This document shows, in pieces, positions 25,801 to 40,800 of a stretch of 64,000 bases of DNA (positions are counted from its first letter, which is position 1; each line of letters starts with the position of its first letter). A program made the position numbers and the translations under genes. Source of the DNA: Triops longicaudatus (lineage: Eukaryota > Arthropoda > Branchiopoda > Notostraca > Triopsidae); contig JAGQDJ010000013.1 of the NCBI GenBank assembly GCA_022885665.1, positions 62,001 to 126,000 on the forward strand, given 5' to 3'. The notes under the pieces were generated by a model. The model made no database searches, was not told the DNA's origin, and saw nothing but the letters and a program-made list of their open reading frames with translations.

Positions 25801-28800
25801 TTACCGGGGCGGCTGTGGCTGAAAGGAAAAGAGATGAGAAGTGGAAAACGGTTCGAACGCCAGTAGAATCAGAGGGGGAGTTACTCCGTTCGCACTTGGA
25901 AAACATGTCAGCAGCCACTTACTCATGTCCAGCTTAACACACCCTCGGACAACGTTTGTACAAGTTGTCGGGAACTGTGTCAGGGTGAGGGCGTTCAGGG
26001 GAGGTGCGAAGGACGGGTGAAGAATAATGTTACGAATTGAGAAAGACACAAGGATCAGGGTTGGAATCGTTTGAGGCGTGAGGGTGGTTGTTTATAGCCA
26101 TTGCGGAATTAGTGAGCTCACATGTATGCTAAGAGGAAACCAAAGATAGGGTGAAGATTTTCACGGCTAAAAATAGCTGAGATGAGATTGTTATTTAAGG
26201 AGATTTTGACGTACCGATTATGGAAGTCTACGTTGGAATTACGATGCTCATTACAGATTCTTTAACAATTTTTGTAAATGTTTGTCATGTCGTTACGAAT
26301 TATGAATCTGTTGGCACACACGTAAATTTGTTGATGTTACGCATCGTTTCAAACTTATACAGTTCTGAGCAGTTACAAATATCAAGTGCAATTCAACTCA
26401 GATTCAGAAATAGTTTTTCTTCGAGTGTAGCCAATTCAAGCTCTTTCCGATAGGGACAAATGAACGTCAAAGGTGGTTCAAGTCCTCTCAGTGAGAACAA
26501 TCTCTGCGTTTTTTAACGTCCAAGGAATGGTTCCCATTTGACCAAAGTTATTTTATGTGAAATTATGTCGAAAATCAATCTTGTTATCATGTTTTCCTGT
26601 TTCGCACCTAAACGGAAGGAAACTCATGTTAAACACATTAATTAAAAGTTATATACTTAATTTCGAGGAACGTTTTTTCACATATTCAAGTTTCAAAAGG
26701 TTTTGCTCAGAAAAGATTTTTGAAACTCGTTTACGAAATTGCAAGAGGAATATACTTTTCAGCTTTTGAAGAAAAATTATCTTTCTGACAACCGAAGATA
26801 AGCTCGCTTCATTTGCATACGAAGTAATTGGACGAGTTGTAAAACGTGCCAATGAGGAAATACTGCAATATTAACAACTGGGTGTGCTAGCTTATAAAAA
26901 CCAGAGCAGGTGGTTTAAACAAAGTCGGACAAACTGTCGAATCGAACTTACATTTCCATTTGCAGTTCACAAGACAAACGCGCTTATAAAGGGGGCTGAG
27001 AATGACACCTGCGTGTAATTAACCAATTGGCAGTAGCAACATCAGCAACCGCCATGTGGCTCATTTTCATTATACTGACCGAAACCCGTTTTTCTTGGCT
27101 CGTCACCACACTCCCCAACCAATTGATCTTGTTCATCCACTAACCAAAACTTCCTTGTAGTAATTCCCTTCCTTGTCATACCAAATATTGACCTAAGCTC
27201 CTAAGCAAAATACTTAAAACACACAATGTTCCTAATATTCAAGCTTTCAGATTTCAAAATTCACGCATTCAAAACATTGGCATACGTACATTTTAAATTT
27301 AAGTTGGCAAATGATCGAACTTTTTATCTTACGAACATTCCAACGTCTACAATTTTCAATATTTGAACTTCACTGGAATCTGTTTTCATGAGTATTTAGA
27401 GCCTTGCCAATGCGCTAATTACGTTCATTAACACCTATTTCTCGCTTTGCGTACTCAAATCCACCCTAAAAAGCTGGAAACAATGATGAAACAACTTTCG
27501 TCAAGGTGTCGGACACCTGCACCTCATTAAGAACGGCTTAAATAAGTTCGTTCTTTCGCGTTTCGTCCCACGTAGTTCGCTACATTAACTTTACTAGAAG
27601 GATATACTACAGCACACGTGTCACAAAAGAACCAGTTAACACCTCTATACTAAAAAAAATCCTTTACCTCTAGTGCAATTCCAAACCCACTAATATCCCT
27701 GGAACACAACCAGTACTATACCTTCTTTAACCTTTAGCGCCCAAGTACCGGCATTTTTTATGACTCTCCAGGGTGATCATTCCCCAAGTTTCTTTCATTT
27801 CTCCCCCTCCTTAAAGTGTGAAATGACCTTCTTGGAATATACTAAGCAATCCGTCCTTTCTACAAAAGAAACGACCTACATTCTGAAAGATTCTGCAATT
27901 TGTCATCCGAAAGTTTTCCTACGAAAACCCAGGCCCTTTGGCATTAATCTGCGTCTAACATACAATTCCAATGTTGGTTAGTAACGTGTTTCGACAACGT
28001 ACAAAGTGCACTGCAACACGGCAGTAATTAAACACACACAATGTTACAGTAGTTACAATTAAAAATATGACTCGGAAACATAATGAAAACATACAACCAT
28101 TGAACCATTGAAACCATTGAAACCTGGCAGTAAAATAAACTACTGCCACTGGGAGAAAGCTCATTTCGCTTTAATCAAAACCCTGGAAAATATTAAAATA
28201 AAATAAACTGGAAACTATGATTACATTAAAATATCCAACATAAAAACAGCTACAATACAAGTAATTCAAAATTTTATTATCGAAAACACCCAGCTTAACC
28301 TGAGTTACACTAATAATTTTCGTCCGGAGTACAGTTTCTCGTACAGGGACTGAATGGAAATTAAACGAACAAAGGGGTTCAAATAATGGGAAACGCTTTT
28401 CTTGAGGTTAAGCATGTCGAGTTTAAACCTAGAACGTTTGGAATACTCCACAACATTAGAGAAGATTCACTGCTTCCAAGCACGAATCTTCATGCATAAA
28501 CCTCATCTTTTTTTCTTCAGCACAAAATTTGTGTAATATCAGTGAATTTTCTCATTTCCTACGCGGCAGCACGACTGTGAGTACACTCTTACTGTGTTAG
28601 CAATCCGTTGCTCGGATCCTGTACAGCTTCACTTGTGAAGCGGCAACAATTACATTCAATGTGGTCTCCATGGCAAGCGAGTACTGATTGTGGTATTACA
28701 GTGTGTTCCATACTTATTTCTCTATTTTGCGCAGTAAAACCATGATATAGTGAACCTTCTTGGAAATAGAAAGACTGCCCAGTTAAACCGAAGCTCGTTA

Positions 28801-31800
28801 TACATATCACTAACTTTTTATGCACACATAGAGAGCCCTGGACCGATTTCTTCTACATAGCCGAGACTGCGCTACGGAAGAGTTCGTTATAACGGGAATC
28901 ATTATAGCTGTATCCACTTTTACTCCAGTTCTCTAAGTAGCCCAACCCAGGCTGGTCCAATCTCAGGTCTTCGCAATATTCCATTCGCGAAAGTCCTGAC
29001 AAAACCAGTTTTCAATTCAACGCCCTGCCTGGCCCCATTAACATACAAAGTCGTCAAGAGACCATACCATGAAAGCGTCAAACGCGTTGCGATTCATCTG
29101 ATCACGTTTTGCTGTATGTCTCAATGCGCAATAACTTGACACTTCGCGGCTCTCTCAACTGCCCAACATTTTTGCTTCACGTGCAATCAACTTTTTCATC
29201 TTCTTCTACAATATTTTTTTACCCTTTTTCCTTTTTAGTTACGCTTTTCACCCTGTCCATACTCGTCATCTACAACTTCGTTCTTTCGCTGTCACTCAAC
29301 TCCCCAAATGTCTCTTAAAAGGTTTTTCTTGTTCTTCATTAATCAAAAACTTAACGCGACACATTTTGAAAGGGAAGACCACCCCTCCCCCTAGCTCCCT
29401 CTTTTTTGATTGCCGACTCGACTTTTTGAATTCCATCTTTTCCAAAGTTTCTTTTTTTACCTTATAGCAAGTCAATAACTCCTCCGAAACCTTGCTCCTA
29501 CATGACAAATCTAGTCGCTTTCAAGCCATGCCCTCTCCTCTCTAATCGTAACAAATGCATCGAAGAAGTCTTAACTTTGCGGACATGTCTACAATAAAGG
29601 AAGAAACGTTCAAGACCTTCATTTAGACCGTAACAGTATACAGAAGCTGCGACCCACTAATCGCCCTAACTTGCTTATAGACGGTTTGTCTCTTTCGGAA
29701 AACCATTCCTTCTGGCCTTTTCAAAGGCACCTCTCGCCTCACCATCAGGTGCTGCTCACGACTTTAAGGTACAGAGGGGGATTTTGGCTCCTGGTTCTTT
29801 TCCTGCATCTTCTGGTTGGGACGAGAAATGAGTCGCAGCAAGAAGACGATAAAGCGGCAAAAAGCCAGAAGACCTCGACGACGAAAAAGAAGATGAAGCC
29901 AAAAGGACATTGAAATTCATCGTGCTAAGGCACGGCACTTTAGGATTATATGCTCTTTCTCTCTGCTCTATGCATGTATGTCTTTTTCATCTCGTCCCGA
30001 CTTTTTAGCTTTGGGCTTCCCTCCCGTGCCGACAAAGGTAAAGAGACACACGGGGCCTCCTCAGCTGTTATAAGAAGCTGTGGTTGGCTCCTTTTGGAAG
30101 AACACGCAAAGAAACTGTAGGATCAGTAACGTAAAGGAACGGACGAGGCAAGAGAGGAGGGAAAAACTACCCTCGGAAAAAATAAAACTGATAGCTATCG
30201 CTCTATGAAAACCTAATTTGCTACACTCCCCATCCGCCTAATATGACATATCTCGTTCCGAAAAACCATCCTTCTTTCATAAAATTTCATTCTTTCGGGA
30301 GATATTTTTCTTTGTTGCCGACAGATTGAAACAGTACTAGATGAAATGTATGTCTTTCCAATAAAAACAACTTAACGGTCCATAGCTAGACACCGAATAC
30401 CCAAAGTAAGCAAATAAACCGAACTATTCAATAAACAAAATAATATAAGTAAAATTTCGCGCCAAGTACTCAATAAAATGTGTTTATAAAACGCTAGCAA
30501 AAAAAAAAAAAAAATAAATAAAAATTATAATAATAATAATAATAAAAATAACGTTGTTGATACTTCTACTTCTACTTCTACATAGTCATAGTCACTCATG
30601 GAATCTTGTACATTTCATGATTTTTCGTCGGAAAGAACTCCTTAATTACCATAACGAATTGCCTTTTCGATCTGCCTGAACCTCCATACTGGCTTAACTT
30701 TTAAGAAGTGAACTACTAAATAAACATGAACAAATACTCCAATGTGGAGTTACTTTTCCAAATGAAGCTCTTTCAGATAACAATTTGCTGAACTTTCTGT
30801 TGCATCAACTATACGAAAACTCAAACGGAAGATGGACTACAACTGTACTAATTTGTCAAGTATTGCCTTAACTCCATTTTTACTAGATTTTCTACTACAA
30901 TCTTGCCTATTACCAACTCTGAGAGAGCCTCACCGACGATTCGTTTTCTCCAGTGGTTTTAGTCCTTAACTTCCTCAAGTTTTTACTTTATCTTGCGAAA
31001 AGGAACCCAGCACATTCAAGAAAATTTGTTTCGCTATTTCAAATAGTTCGTTTTTGTTTCCCTGTGTACTTCCAGAACTTCTTTTCCGAGAATTTTGAGT
31101 CAGGTTACTGAATTTCTTTTAAGTGTATAACTGAACGCGGGAACTGGAAAATTGCTTGTTTGAAAGAAGGCGCTTGTTTAGCACATTTACAACCTTACAG
31201 CACAACCGGGGAGTGTTGAGGTGGGGTGATCAATTGCAAGAATAAAACAAGTTCCGGTTCGAGCTCTATAGAAAAAAATTGAAACATTTAAAAGAGACAT
31301 CATCCTCAAAGGGGAAGATGCTATCTCAAACATTAGATTGTTACACTTATTTGAAGAGAAAAAAAAATGCACGGATGTCACGATAATTTATAGCACTGTT
31401 AACGTATTATAGCACTGTGTCGCCTTTTACAATGACAATGTACGACGCAGTATGTGGACTTTTCCATTTTTCGTAGGCAACAATTTAAAATTCCGCGTAT
31501 TTCGTTTTACGACCTCAGATGTTTCGGTTAGGCTTATTGGAGCTTCAAACATTCCTTTTTATTTCCACATTTAATCAGCTAGCTTACGTGTATTTTACAG
31601 CTTCTGAGGTGTGCAAGCGAAATGTCAGTATCCGTTATGCAACGACACGTAATATTCAGCATACATTTCTGCAATATTCCCATTTGTTCGCTTTTTCAGT
31701 TTTCATGCGTGCTTTTATTCACACTCGAACGACCTTTTCAACATTTAGCTATGCGTAGAGAATATCACAATTCTGTCTCAAAAGAAATGTAGAATATCGT

Positions 31801-34800
31801 GTTTCCAAATCCCATTACCATTTTTGCTAATGTCAAAAGCTGTACTTCAATCTTAATGTGGATAAAACCCTACTCTGTAATTGACTTTTCATAACTTTAT
31901 TCTGCACGATGATTGGATTACTACAACCTGATATTAATTCATGTTGAAAAGTGCGCTAATACAGCATAGAACTCAAAAGTTAGACAAAAGATCCTTACAC
32001 AAGGAACTATCTTATCTAAATAATTCTGTCAAATACTAGACTTGATGTAATTTTCACAATAAATGAACTTAATTTTCGCTGTTTGACAGAAGTTAGTTGC
32101 ACGTTCTTTTGTTCCACTTCGTTATATTTTCGGTTTTAATTACCTAATCGTTTGGAAAGATCTGAAATCTGACGTCATACGGATTGTTAGAAAATAATAC
32201 TACGATGTAATTTCTACAAATAATATTGTGTCGCCTAGCGTCAAGTTAAAGAAAGTGACAACACATCGAAAAAAAAATATTTTCACTTTAATACCGACTA
32301 AGCCCTATGACGTATAGATATGGGTTCCGAGCGATCTTATCGTGTTCGGCAGTCTTTTGGAAATCTCATAAATGTCTGTCGTTGGTGGCTCATAAGCATT
32401 TAGGAGTCTTATTAAATGAAAAGCAAGACGCTCAAACCTGTCTCTCTTCTCTCTCTCTCTTCGAATGGACAGTAGGGTGCAGAAGTCAAGGAGAAGAGAA
32501 AAATGGGGGTGCTACTAACTGCCCAGATCGGTGTCTGCTTTGTCGGCATTCCCGGGATGAATTGGAAGCACGGGTTTTATGAAACTGTAACTGGTGGACA
32601 TGTTGCTTACTGCTTTTTATGGTAATATAGCTTTCGGGCAGCCAGCAACCAACCCCAGGAGCTTCCCAGCAGAAGATGAACAAGAGGAAGTTGATGTTTG
32701 CAAGGGAGGGGTGAGGGAGGTGGCTGACCCAAAGGGGGCGGCATGATTGTTACTTGTGTGTGGAGAAGATGTGGGTTTCGGTCAAAGTTTTCCCGAAAGG
32801 ACCGTCGAAGAAGACGATACATGACACACTCCTGTTTGGAAAATGGTCGGCACGTTTGGGACACTCTTTCCAAAAGCTTCCATTTAATAGAGGGGGGACG
32901 GTTGTAAAAACTTGGGTGTCCCCACCTCACCACCCTCCTCATCTAACCGGGGTGGATTTGTCCAGTGGTAAAGTAAGGGGTTTCTTCGGTAAGTACCTAA
33001 AGGCACCCACCGAAAAGCCGAAACACTTTGAGGTTTGAAGCACTTTTTTTCCACCCTAACCAAGTTTTCTGCACACATTTTTGCCAACCTTGTCTTTAGT
33101 GATTGGGACATTGCAGTTAGGGGTGCTTTACCCCCAGGGGAGAGGGAAGGACTTTCCGAAAGGTTACCTTGTCACCACAGTCGAGTTTATTAGTAAGACG
33201 TGAAGGTGAAATGAGCTGGAAACGCAAACAAGTTTCGACAACAATGAATTTTCCAAAGAATAAACTGTGAAAGAATTTCACAACGACAAGCTGTGAATGA
33301 AACAAACCCATCCATCCTTAAAAAAGAATAACGAAGCTACGGTTGAGATACTCATGCTACTCATAGACTACTCAGGATGAAAGTTCTACACGTATTAAAG
33401 ATAACAAGCTAACCATAGGATAATTAGTAATAGGAATAACAGGATCGACAAAAACTGGATAAATAAAAAATGGAACAAGAGAAGAAATCTTGGTACACAA
33501 GAAAACGTTTTGCAGAATGATCCCGTGCAATAATGGGTATTGGTACAGAGTTGCCTACGTTTTTTCATTGTTTGTTTACCATTAGCCGGTGCGAGCTAAC
33601 ACTTATAGACTATGAACCTGATTAATTGTTACAGGACGGAATTTCAAGATATTTATCCATTATTATTTTTTTCCTAAAAACAATAGACGTCTAATTTGAC
33701 ATGCTCAAGTTTTAATTTAAGATTTGCAGTCTTTTTAAAAAATCAAGCACGTGGGGCGTGGTAAAGCGTTGCTACTAGTATTATTATATTAAACTGGTAT
33801 TATCACTCTTCTGAAGCCCCCAACCTATTTTGGGAAGTTCGTAAATTCGAATGGATAAATCATCCATCTCTTTTCCTATTGAAAAGCTTTACCTTAGAGA
33901 TGGTGGCATCGTATCTTCGGTACCAATGCCAAATGCAACATGAAACCAATCTTTCGGTTTTGGGTGGTTGGTTATTTCTCCCAGTGTGTAAGACTGATGT
34001 GTATCGGTTACTTTATTAAAAACCTCATAAAGATTTTTTCCCTTTTCAAAGAGCACAATCCTTCCGTGAAAGAAGGACCACTAGGATTCGCATGCCTCGT
34101 TCCCAACAATAACAACAGGTTCATGCTTAACAAAAGATTCTTCTTTTTGTTTTCCCCTTTGGGGGGTGTAGTGTTGTGACATGGGAGAATCTCATGACAC
34201 GTGATCCTCCAGCAAGTCCTCAACTTACCATACCAACTCTCTCCTGGTATATGTATACTTTTGCGCCGCACCAAAACCAATTGCTTCCGTGTGTGTACAA
34301 TTTCCTTCTGAATGCAACTGATACTTCTGTAACAACATACAACCTTTTTCTATCCTCCATTTTTATTTAAAAAAATGTGATAATTATAGTCGTGAGAGAC
34401 AAAAAAAAAAAACTAAATAGACCTTTTACTTTTTAAACAGACCAACTTCAAAAGAGACTCCCAAAAGGATCAATTTAAAATTACAAGGAACCTGGGAGGA
34501 CACGCAACCCAACCCTGTGAGCGTTTAATGAAACTCTTCAAGTGGGGTTAGGGAGGGTTGATAGGGCGGCGGGGGGTGGTAGTTAGATCATTAGACTGTC
34601 TGAACTGCCACATTCCCTTCTAAAATTCCAGTTTCCCGATCACGCCGATAAGAGTTTCAATCACAACGAGTGCTCTCCCAAACTTGCCAATCTCCTTTTA
34701 TTCTTTTTGGAAAATTTTCCTTTTAATCTTTTTTCCCTTTTCCTTAGTGTCCCTCTCCTCTTCTAAATAACTTACGTTGCACATACCGAACCAGTCCAAA

Positions 34801-37800
34801 AAAAGGAGCAACATTTTATTATGGTACTCAAACCTTATTGAGAAAACTTGCCGATACAACAAGCTTCCCATTGAACGTTGCCGATACCCCCTCAAACACA
34901 TGCACAAAAAAGTGACCATCAGCCAGAGAGAGCTTGTCAACAGTGAATACCTTAGCATAATACGCTAAATGGAAAGGATGTGCGAGTTTTGAAACACTGG
35001 AGGACACGTTTTGCCGCAACAAGTAGTTAAAACTGAGCAAAAAAAAAGTCGAAATAAAGTAAAATGAAAATAAAAACTGGTCACTTATATATATATATAT
35101 ATATATATACCAGTTGCTTGGTCGATCATTCTCTCCCATGCATGACAACGAGACTGCTTAACTTATTGGCGGAAATCAGTCTTCCTTAAGGCGGCGCTCT
35201 CAACTTCTTAATCAGGTCGTGCTTTACAACAAAAAACTCGAATTACATAGAGTTTTAAAGCGTTAGAAAACACAAGAGTGAGGGGCAAACTTTCTTTTCC
35301 TGTTGGGATAATTAAACCTCAGGGACTATTAAATGGGAACCTTCCCCCGAAAAGTTTTATCAACTTACTGTCTTGTTCTCCTGAACTAGAATTAGCAGCC
35401 GAGAAAAAAAAAATAAATCCAAAACTTGTTTCCGAATCATGTCTTCACTTCATTCCCATTTTACTCGACGAATTATCTTCCTTCTCATCTGACTTCCTTC
35501 TAGATTTTTTCTTTTCTTTTCGCTTTGATTTCTTCCTACCCCATCGAAAGTTCAGTTTCATGTGAATAAATAGCTTTTACGCATTTGTGCCAATTTTCGA
35601 AGACGCAAATATACTCGAAAAGACCGAGGATTAATACAATCGGACGATGGAGTTTTAATAATAATTACGCACTAAAATATATACTAAAACCTACCCAATA
35701 AACAAAAGAAAGTTTTACATTTTCGGTGGCAATAATTGTAAATGAAAAATAAACATGTGGGCAACAAAGAACGCGGTATTGTCACGACAATACACGTAAT
35801 CGGAAGTTTCTGCAAAACTAAACAACTGACAAAATTAAAGTTGTAAAAATTTTATATGCACTTAAGAAATTTCGCTAGGTGAATAAGTTTGACACACGTG
35901 TATTTCATTACTATAAGTGATCAGCGCGTTTAGCTTTTTATTGTTATTATATTATACCACGTTATTTTTCCCTTTTTTCTTGCTTTCCCCTTGTCAGGGA
36001 TCCAAACGAGAATTACTCACTGATTCTTTCGACGCAATTTTGTATTGTTTGCAAGGACTTTGTGCGTATGTGTTACCACATGTACTCTTAAAAAGGCACA
36101 TGGTTCTTTGTTTCAGGTTCTGTGTGCCGAACAGGCACACATTTTAATTGCTATGAAGTTCCTGTGCAGGTCAAAACTCCTTTCGCATTTTTATGTAACA
36201 AATCACACAAACTGAACAAGTACGAGGAAAATTACCGAAGAAAATTATTGTCACCAAAAATGTAAAAAGAGTTAATAATATCTTATGATTTTTGGTTGAC
36301 GTTTGCGGAACGTTTTTATCGTCTAAATGTTCGTCAGTCCGATTTTATCCATTTTCATTTTTCTTGATAAATCTTTCTAGATGCGATACATAAATATTTG
36401 AATTTCTCATCCATTGTATGCGGTAAGTACGGAAATATTAGTATAATCTACTACGATTTATCATAATTACCATTATTTTGCTACGAATAATAACAAAAAA
36501 GACTTCATGGATCACCGTAGCCTTTTGCATTTTTCTATGCTGTATACTCTATCGTAGGAGCCTGGAAAAATTACCTCCCTTCGTATTATTAAAACTCCTC
36601 TATATCATGTCTCATACAATGTTTTCTCTGAGCTTTTTATTTTCTGTAATAACAAATGTTCCCCAGGCAGCAATCTCCCAGGTGGATCAGACAGAAGCTG
36701 TTCAAGCTCACTAATCACCGCAATTAATCACTGAGCGGGAGTGAAGCCGTTTGCCTGTAACAATGAAAACTTGCGCTCCCTCGGCACAGCGCAACGCAAT
36801 CAATGAGGCGCTCGGCGCATGCCGAACTCGTTACACTCAAATGCGGCTGCCTTCAGCCTGTCACGGCCAGCGGCTCCTCTCGTGCCCCGCCTTGCTGGAC
36901 CAATGACGGCACTCGGGCGGGTCGTATAGGCGCTCCCACACCCGTGGCATCCTAAACGCCTGAAATGATCGGTCGGCAAGGCGCGCACAAGACGGTGGGG
37001 ATTAAGAACCCAGCCTTGAGGGGACTTATTTCTTTTTACAGACAAAACTTTAGGACCCCAAAAGCTGAAATTACCCTCTTGGAAGATATTAACCACCCCT
37101 TTTTACAGTACAGGAGGACTAATTAGCGAGTATATGACAAAATGCAAAAGGTATAAAGCTTTATCCTTCCTGGCCCTAACTTCCTTTATCCAAGGGCTAT
37201 TTATTCCTTTTAAGGGGGTTCCTTTCAAGATCCTTCTGTTCCATTGGGGATTTCTTCGGGGGCGAAGAGACTGGAGCCAACAAGGTTCAAAGAGAGTGTA
37301 AAGTGCACACGAGCCACTACTTTGAGACTTAAAGAATTTAGAAACGAGATATACACAAGACTGCAGAGAGACGAAGCAGAGGAGACCACCTCAGTAGGCC
37401 CATGTTATTAGGCACAAGATTGTTGCCACCCGCCTCCAAGATACGACGGATAGATGGACAGACAGACGACAACAAGGATCCGTATTCCGATGCAATCACA
37501 GTTAGTAGCAATGTGACAGACCTAACTATCACTGCTTTGCCCCTCTTAATGCATTTAGTGTACCTTTCCTCCGGGATAGAAAGCTGATTAATCAGTCCCC
37601 TGTAGTGGATACCTCCTCCGCCCCCTTTAGTTAAAAGACTCTTAAATGATGAAATCTGGACAGAAAGAAACGCACTGGAGACGAAGGATTGACCAGCCCG
37701 AAGATTCCCATCAAGGGCACCCCCTCACATCGCCTTATAAACGTTTTCCGAAACCCTAATTAATCCTTCTTGAATTGCACGCAAGGTGTCACCAACTTTT

Positions 37801-40800
37801 TCCCAGAAACAAAGAGCGAGCAAGGCAAATGTCGGTCAAAAACATTCCCTCGTTCAGTTTTGGCGCGTGAAATATTTATTCTAAATCGCGGCTTCCGTCC
37901 TAATTTTTCGTCCTAAATTCAGTAGCATTTTCCTGCGAATAGTTTAACTTGATGTTACTTGAAGTTTTTTGGAGGAGTAATTCCAATCGCCAATTTAAAT
38001 AAAGAAAAGTTCAAGAGGCTTTTCACGGACTTTGTAACTACAAAGAACTACAATAAGTATAATACGGCTCTCAATTGCCACGCAGAATAGATGTATAGCT
38101 TACTACTGAATTTTTGCGAGGGAACTTGTGGAAGTTGAATATCTGACCGCTAATGAAACAGTTTGGAAATTAGTACTATTGTAATCCAAAGGCATTCATT
38201 ACTTTCTACGAAACTAAACGAATGCTTTTGAAACACTACTCACTTATATAACTGTTACTCAGTAGCGCCACTTTTGCTCTTATTTCATTTGGAAGTTTCA
38301 ACATTTTATTCCGATTAGATTCGTATAAGCTAAAACTAACATACTTGCTTTGCTTTATTTTTTTTTAACTAAAACGATCACTAAGGCTATTTAAATTTCA
38401 CTATACATCTGTACTGCTTTTGTTGTTACTTAAAATTCGGTTAGAATCGTTGAGATTTCGGTAACGGAGCCCATTTCAAGAACTACTGAAATTAAGTATC
38501 TTAAAATCTGCTCCTACGACGACCTCCGTTCTGATAAAACCAAAACAGTAAAAGATAGTTTTGCTTACTTTCCAATTTGGTAAGCATTCCTCTTACTTTT
38601 GTTGATAACTTAGTTTTTCTTTTCCTTTGGTTATTTAAGCGGAATTTCAAATACATTTGGTGACGGATTTCAGATCGAGGATTTTAGGTAATGGGCCAGA
38701 ACTACCGAGAAGCACTGGCGTAAGTTAATTTTGCTCATTAATTTTGCTGTTTAACTGAAACCAAAATTTAAGTGTTTTCATTTATCATAAATTGACTATG
38801 CACTAATCTGACGATCAACTCGATGAACCGGATTACCGATTCTTAGTCAAACTATGCATTATTGCTTCTGAAAGATATGTTCATAAATCCTTGGAGACGC
38901 TTCCCAAGTCCTCAACTGAACCCAACCTCCCAAGTTACGTATTTTTCACTGTTACTCTCATTGTTATGCAATACGCGTTGTCCGTTACTGTGAAATCCTT
39001 CGAATACGTTGACTAGTATTGGACAAGTTCACCTCGACAGCATGTTGTTACAACCTTTTCCTAAATTATGATTCGATCTTCTGAACGTTAACAATTCTTC
39101 GCAGCTGCCTCATCCATTCTTCTTGTTACGTAGAAATGTTCGACGACTTCACGAACATTTTAGCGAAAATTGGACAGCATACAAACAGAACAGTAAATAC
39201 ACACAAGAATAGTCTGGAAGTAACTTCGTTCTACCGTAAAAAATATCTCCGATTTCTTATGTCAGACTGAAGACACCTTATCAACGCCTCAGAACCGGAA
39301 AGAACAAACGCTGAATAGCGGCTACTGATTTCAAATACTCCAGAAGACGAGGATTGCTTTATAAGTTTGCATTTGCATAGATCAATTCACCCAGCGGTAG
39401 TTATATAGTCAAAATCAATGCAGGCACCCTGCCAAGGCGCAAATCGGCAGCGAAAAGTCATGAATACTTACGTTTGCGTGTATCCTCCAATCCAGGTGTA
39501 GACCGTTCCGTCCCGGCGTCGGACGACGGGGTTCTCCTGTCTATCGTGTCCCGATCGCGCTCCTCCGGTAACGACGAGGGCGGAGGGTCCATGTCTCGTT
39601 GACCCATGACCTGTACTCCGCCCGGTACTGCCGTTATTGTCGTCGCCCCCGCCCCGCCCGCGGCTACCAAAGACGCCGGCGACAGCAGCAAGTTGGTGTG
39701 GGTGCCGCTGGGGGTCAGCGAGTGGGGCACCAAGCTGTTGGGTGACGAAGGCGACGAACTGTCACGTTCCGAAGAATAGGATTGAGGAGGTTGCTGTGGA
39801 TTGTGAACGCGGTAACGTGGGTCTAACGGGGTGAGGCTGGTGGGGAACGGAGGGTAACGCGGCAAGGAAGCCGAGGAAGCTGGTAAAGGTGAGGAATTGA
39901 GAGCGGATTGCGGTTTGAGTTGGAAAGGGTGGTAGAGCTGCTTGAGATCTTCCGGAGTGGGTTGGCCCAAAGGTGGCCGGAATGCGCCCCCGAAAGGGAT
40001 GCGATAATCGGGGTGAAAAAAGGGCGGTAAGTGGAGCAAATGGGTAGGTAAGCTGGGGTAATTGAGGTTCAGCCCGAAAGAAGCTGCCGAGAACGGAATC
40101 GGGATGTCTTTACCATCAACGCTCTGCAACAATTCAAACGGAACATTAGCTCGCTGTATTTATACATTGAGTTCGCAATATGGTACTTTACTGTTACACA
40201 ACACAGATCCTACGTTTCCCCACCAACCTAGCTGAACTTAACCTAAGCGAGCTAAAACATGTAAGTAAGCCCAACAAAACACAACCTAATACAGCTAGTG
40301 TATTTTCGATGTACAGATCCAAAAAAGCACGCTACTTACGTCTACTTAGATTAAGTTGGTCGTACATTAGGCTTAAGTAAGTTCATTTGCAAGTTTAGGG
40401 CAGGTTGATGCTACTTATTTACTATATACCCTGTAAAATTAGTACCCTATCTTAGTTGCCTTTTTTTCAAACTTCATATTTGTTAGTGAAACTTATGTGC
40501 TACTTAATTTGAACAGAAAGTAAACGAAGTAAATTTGTAAGAATTCTGCGAAAAATGCGACCATTATTGCAACAAAAAAAATGCTTAAATTGCATAACAG
40601 ACTACCACTACAGTTACAGCTTTTCCATCCGTTTAGTTTGGTTTTAGGCAGAAAGTAGTACAGGAAGTTGAAAAAATCCACAACATAATTTCTAACAATG
40701 TAGACTTCAGTTAGATATATATTTCTCCAAGCATTTATGTTATTTTAATTTATTTAGCTTACACACAGTGCTATTTTATTTAATCCCATGTGGAGGTCTC

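Larger units (their letters stand above)
10858..39471. other. 28.6-kb intron of RNF220
   Basis: No exon of any recognised gene was found on either strand; open frames are all under 120 codons and lack family motifs. Contents seen: runs of C and G at 11270-11960; a perfect hairpin (12506-12567); a TTAA-flanked MITE (15350-15828); a possible tRNA-derived fragment (about 17835-17990); an A26 run (20084-20109); a long-TIR MITE (22619-22859); an A16 plus TAA-rich and TTCTAC repeat zone (30499-30581); a CT-rich run near 32440; and a TA microsatellite (35086-35109). GC-richer islands stand out at about 20690-21240, 24780-25110, 25500-25990, 32480-32960 and 36720-37020. Long introns of developmental genes often hold enhancers, so these islands are the natural candidates, but that is inference. 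Confidence 0.7.

Noticed and set aside
36800..37096. 98-codon minus-strand frame in a GC-rich island
   Set aside because: Arg/Gly/Ala-rich composition follows from base composition; no motif or conserved start.
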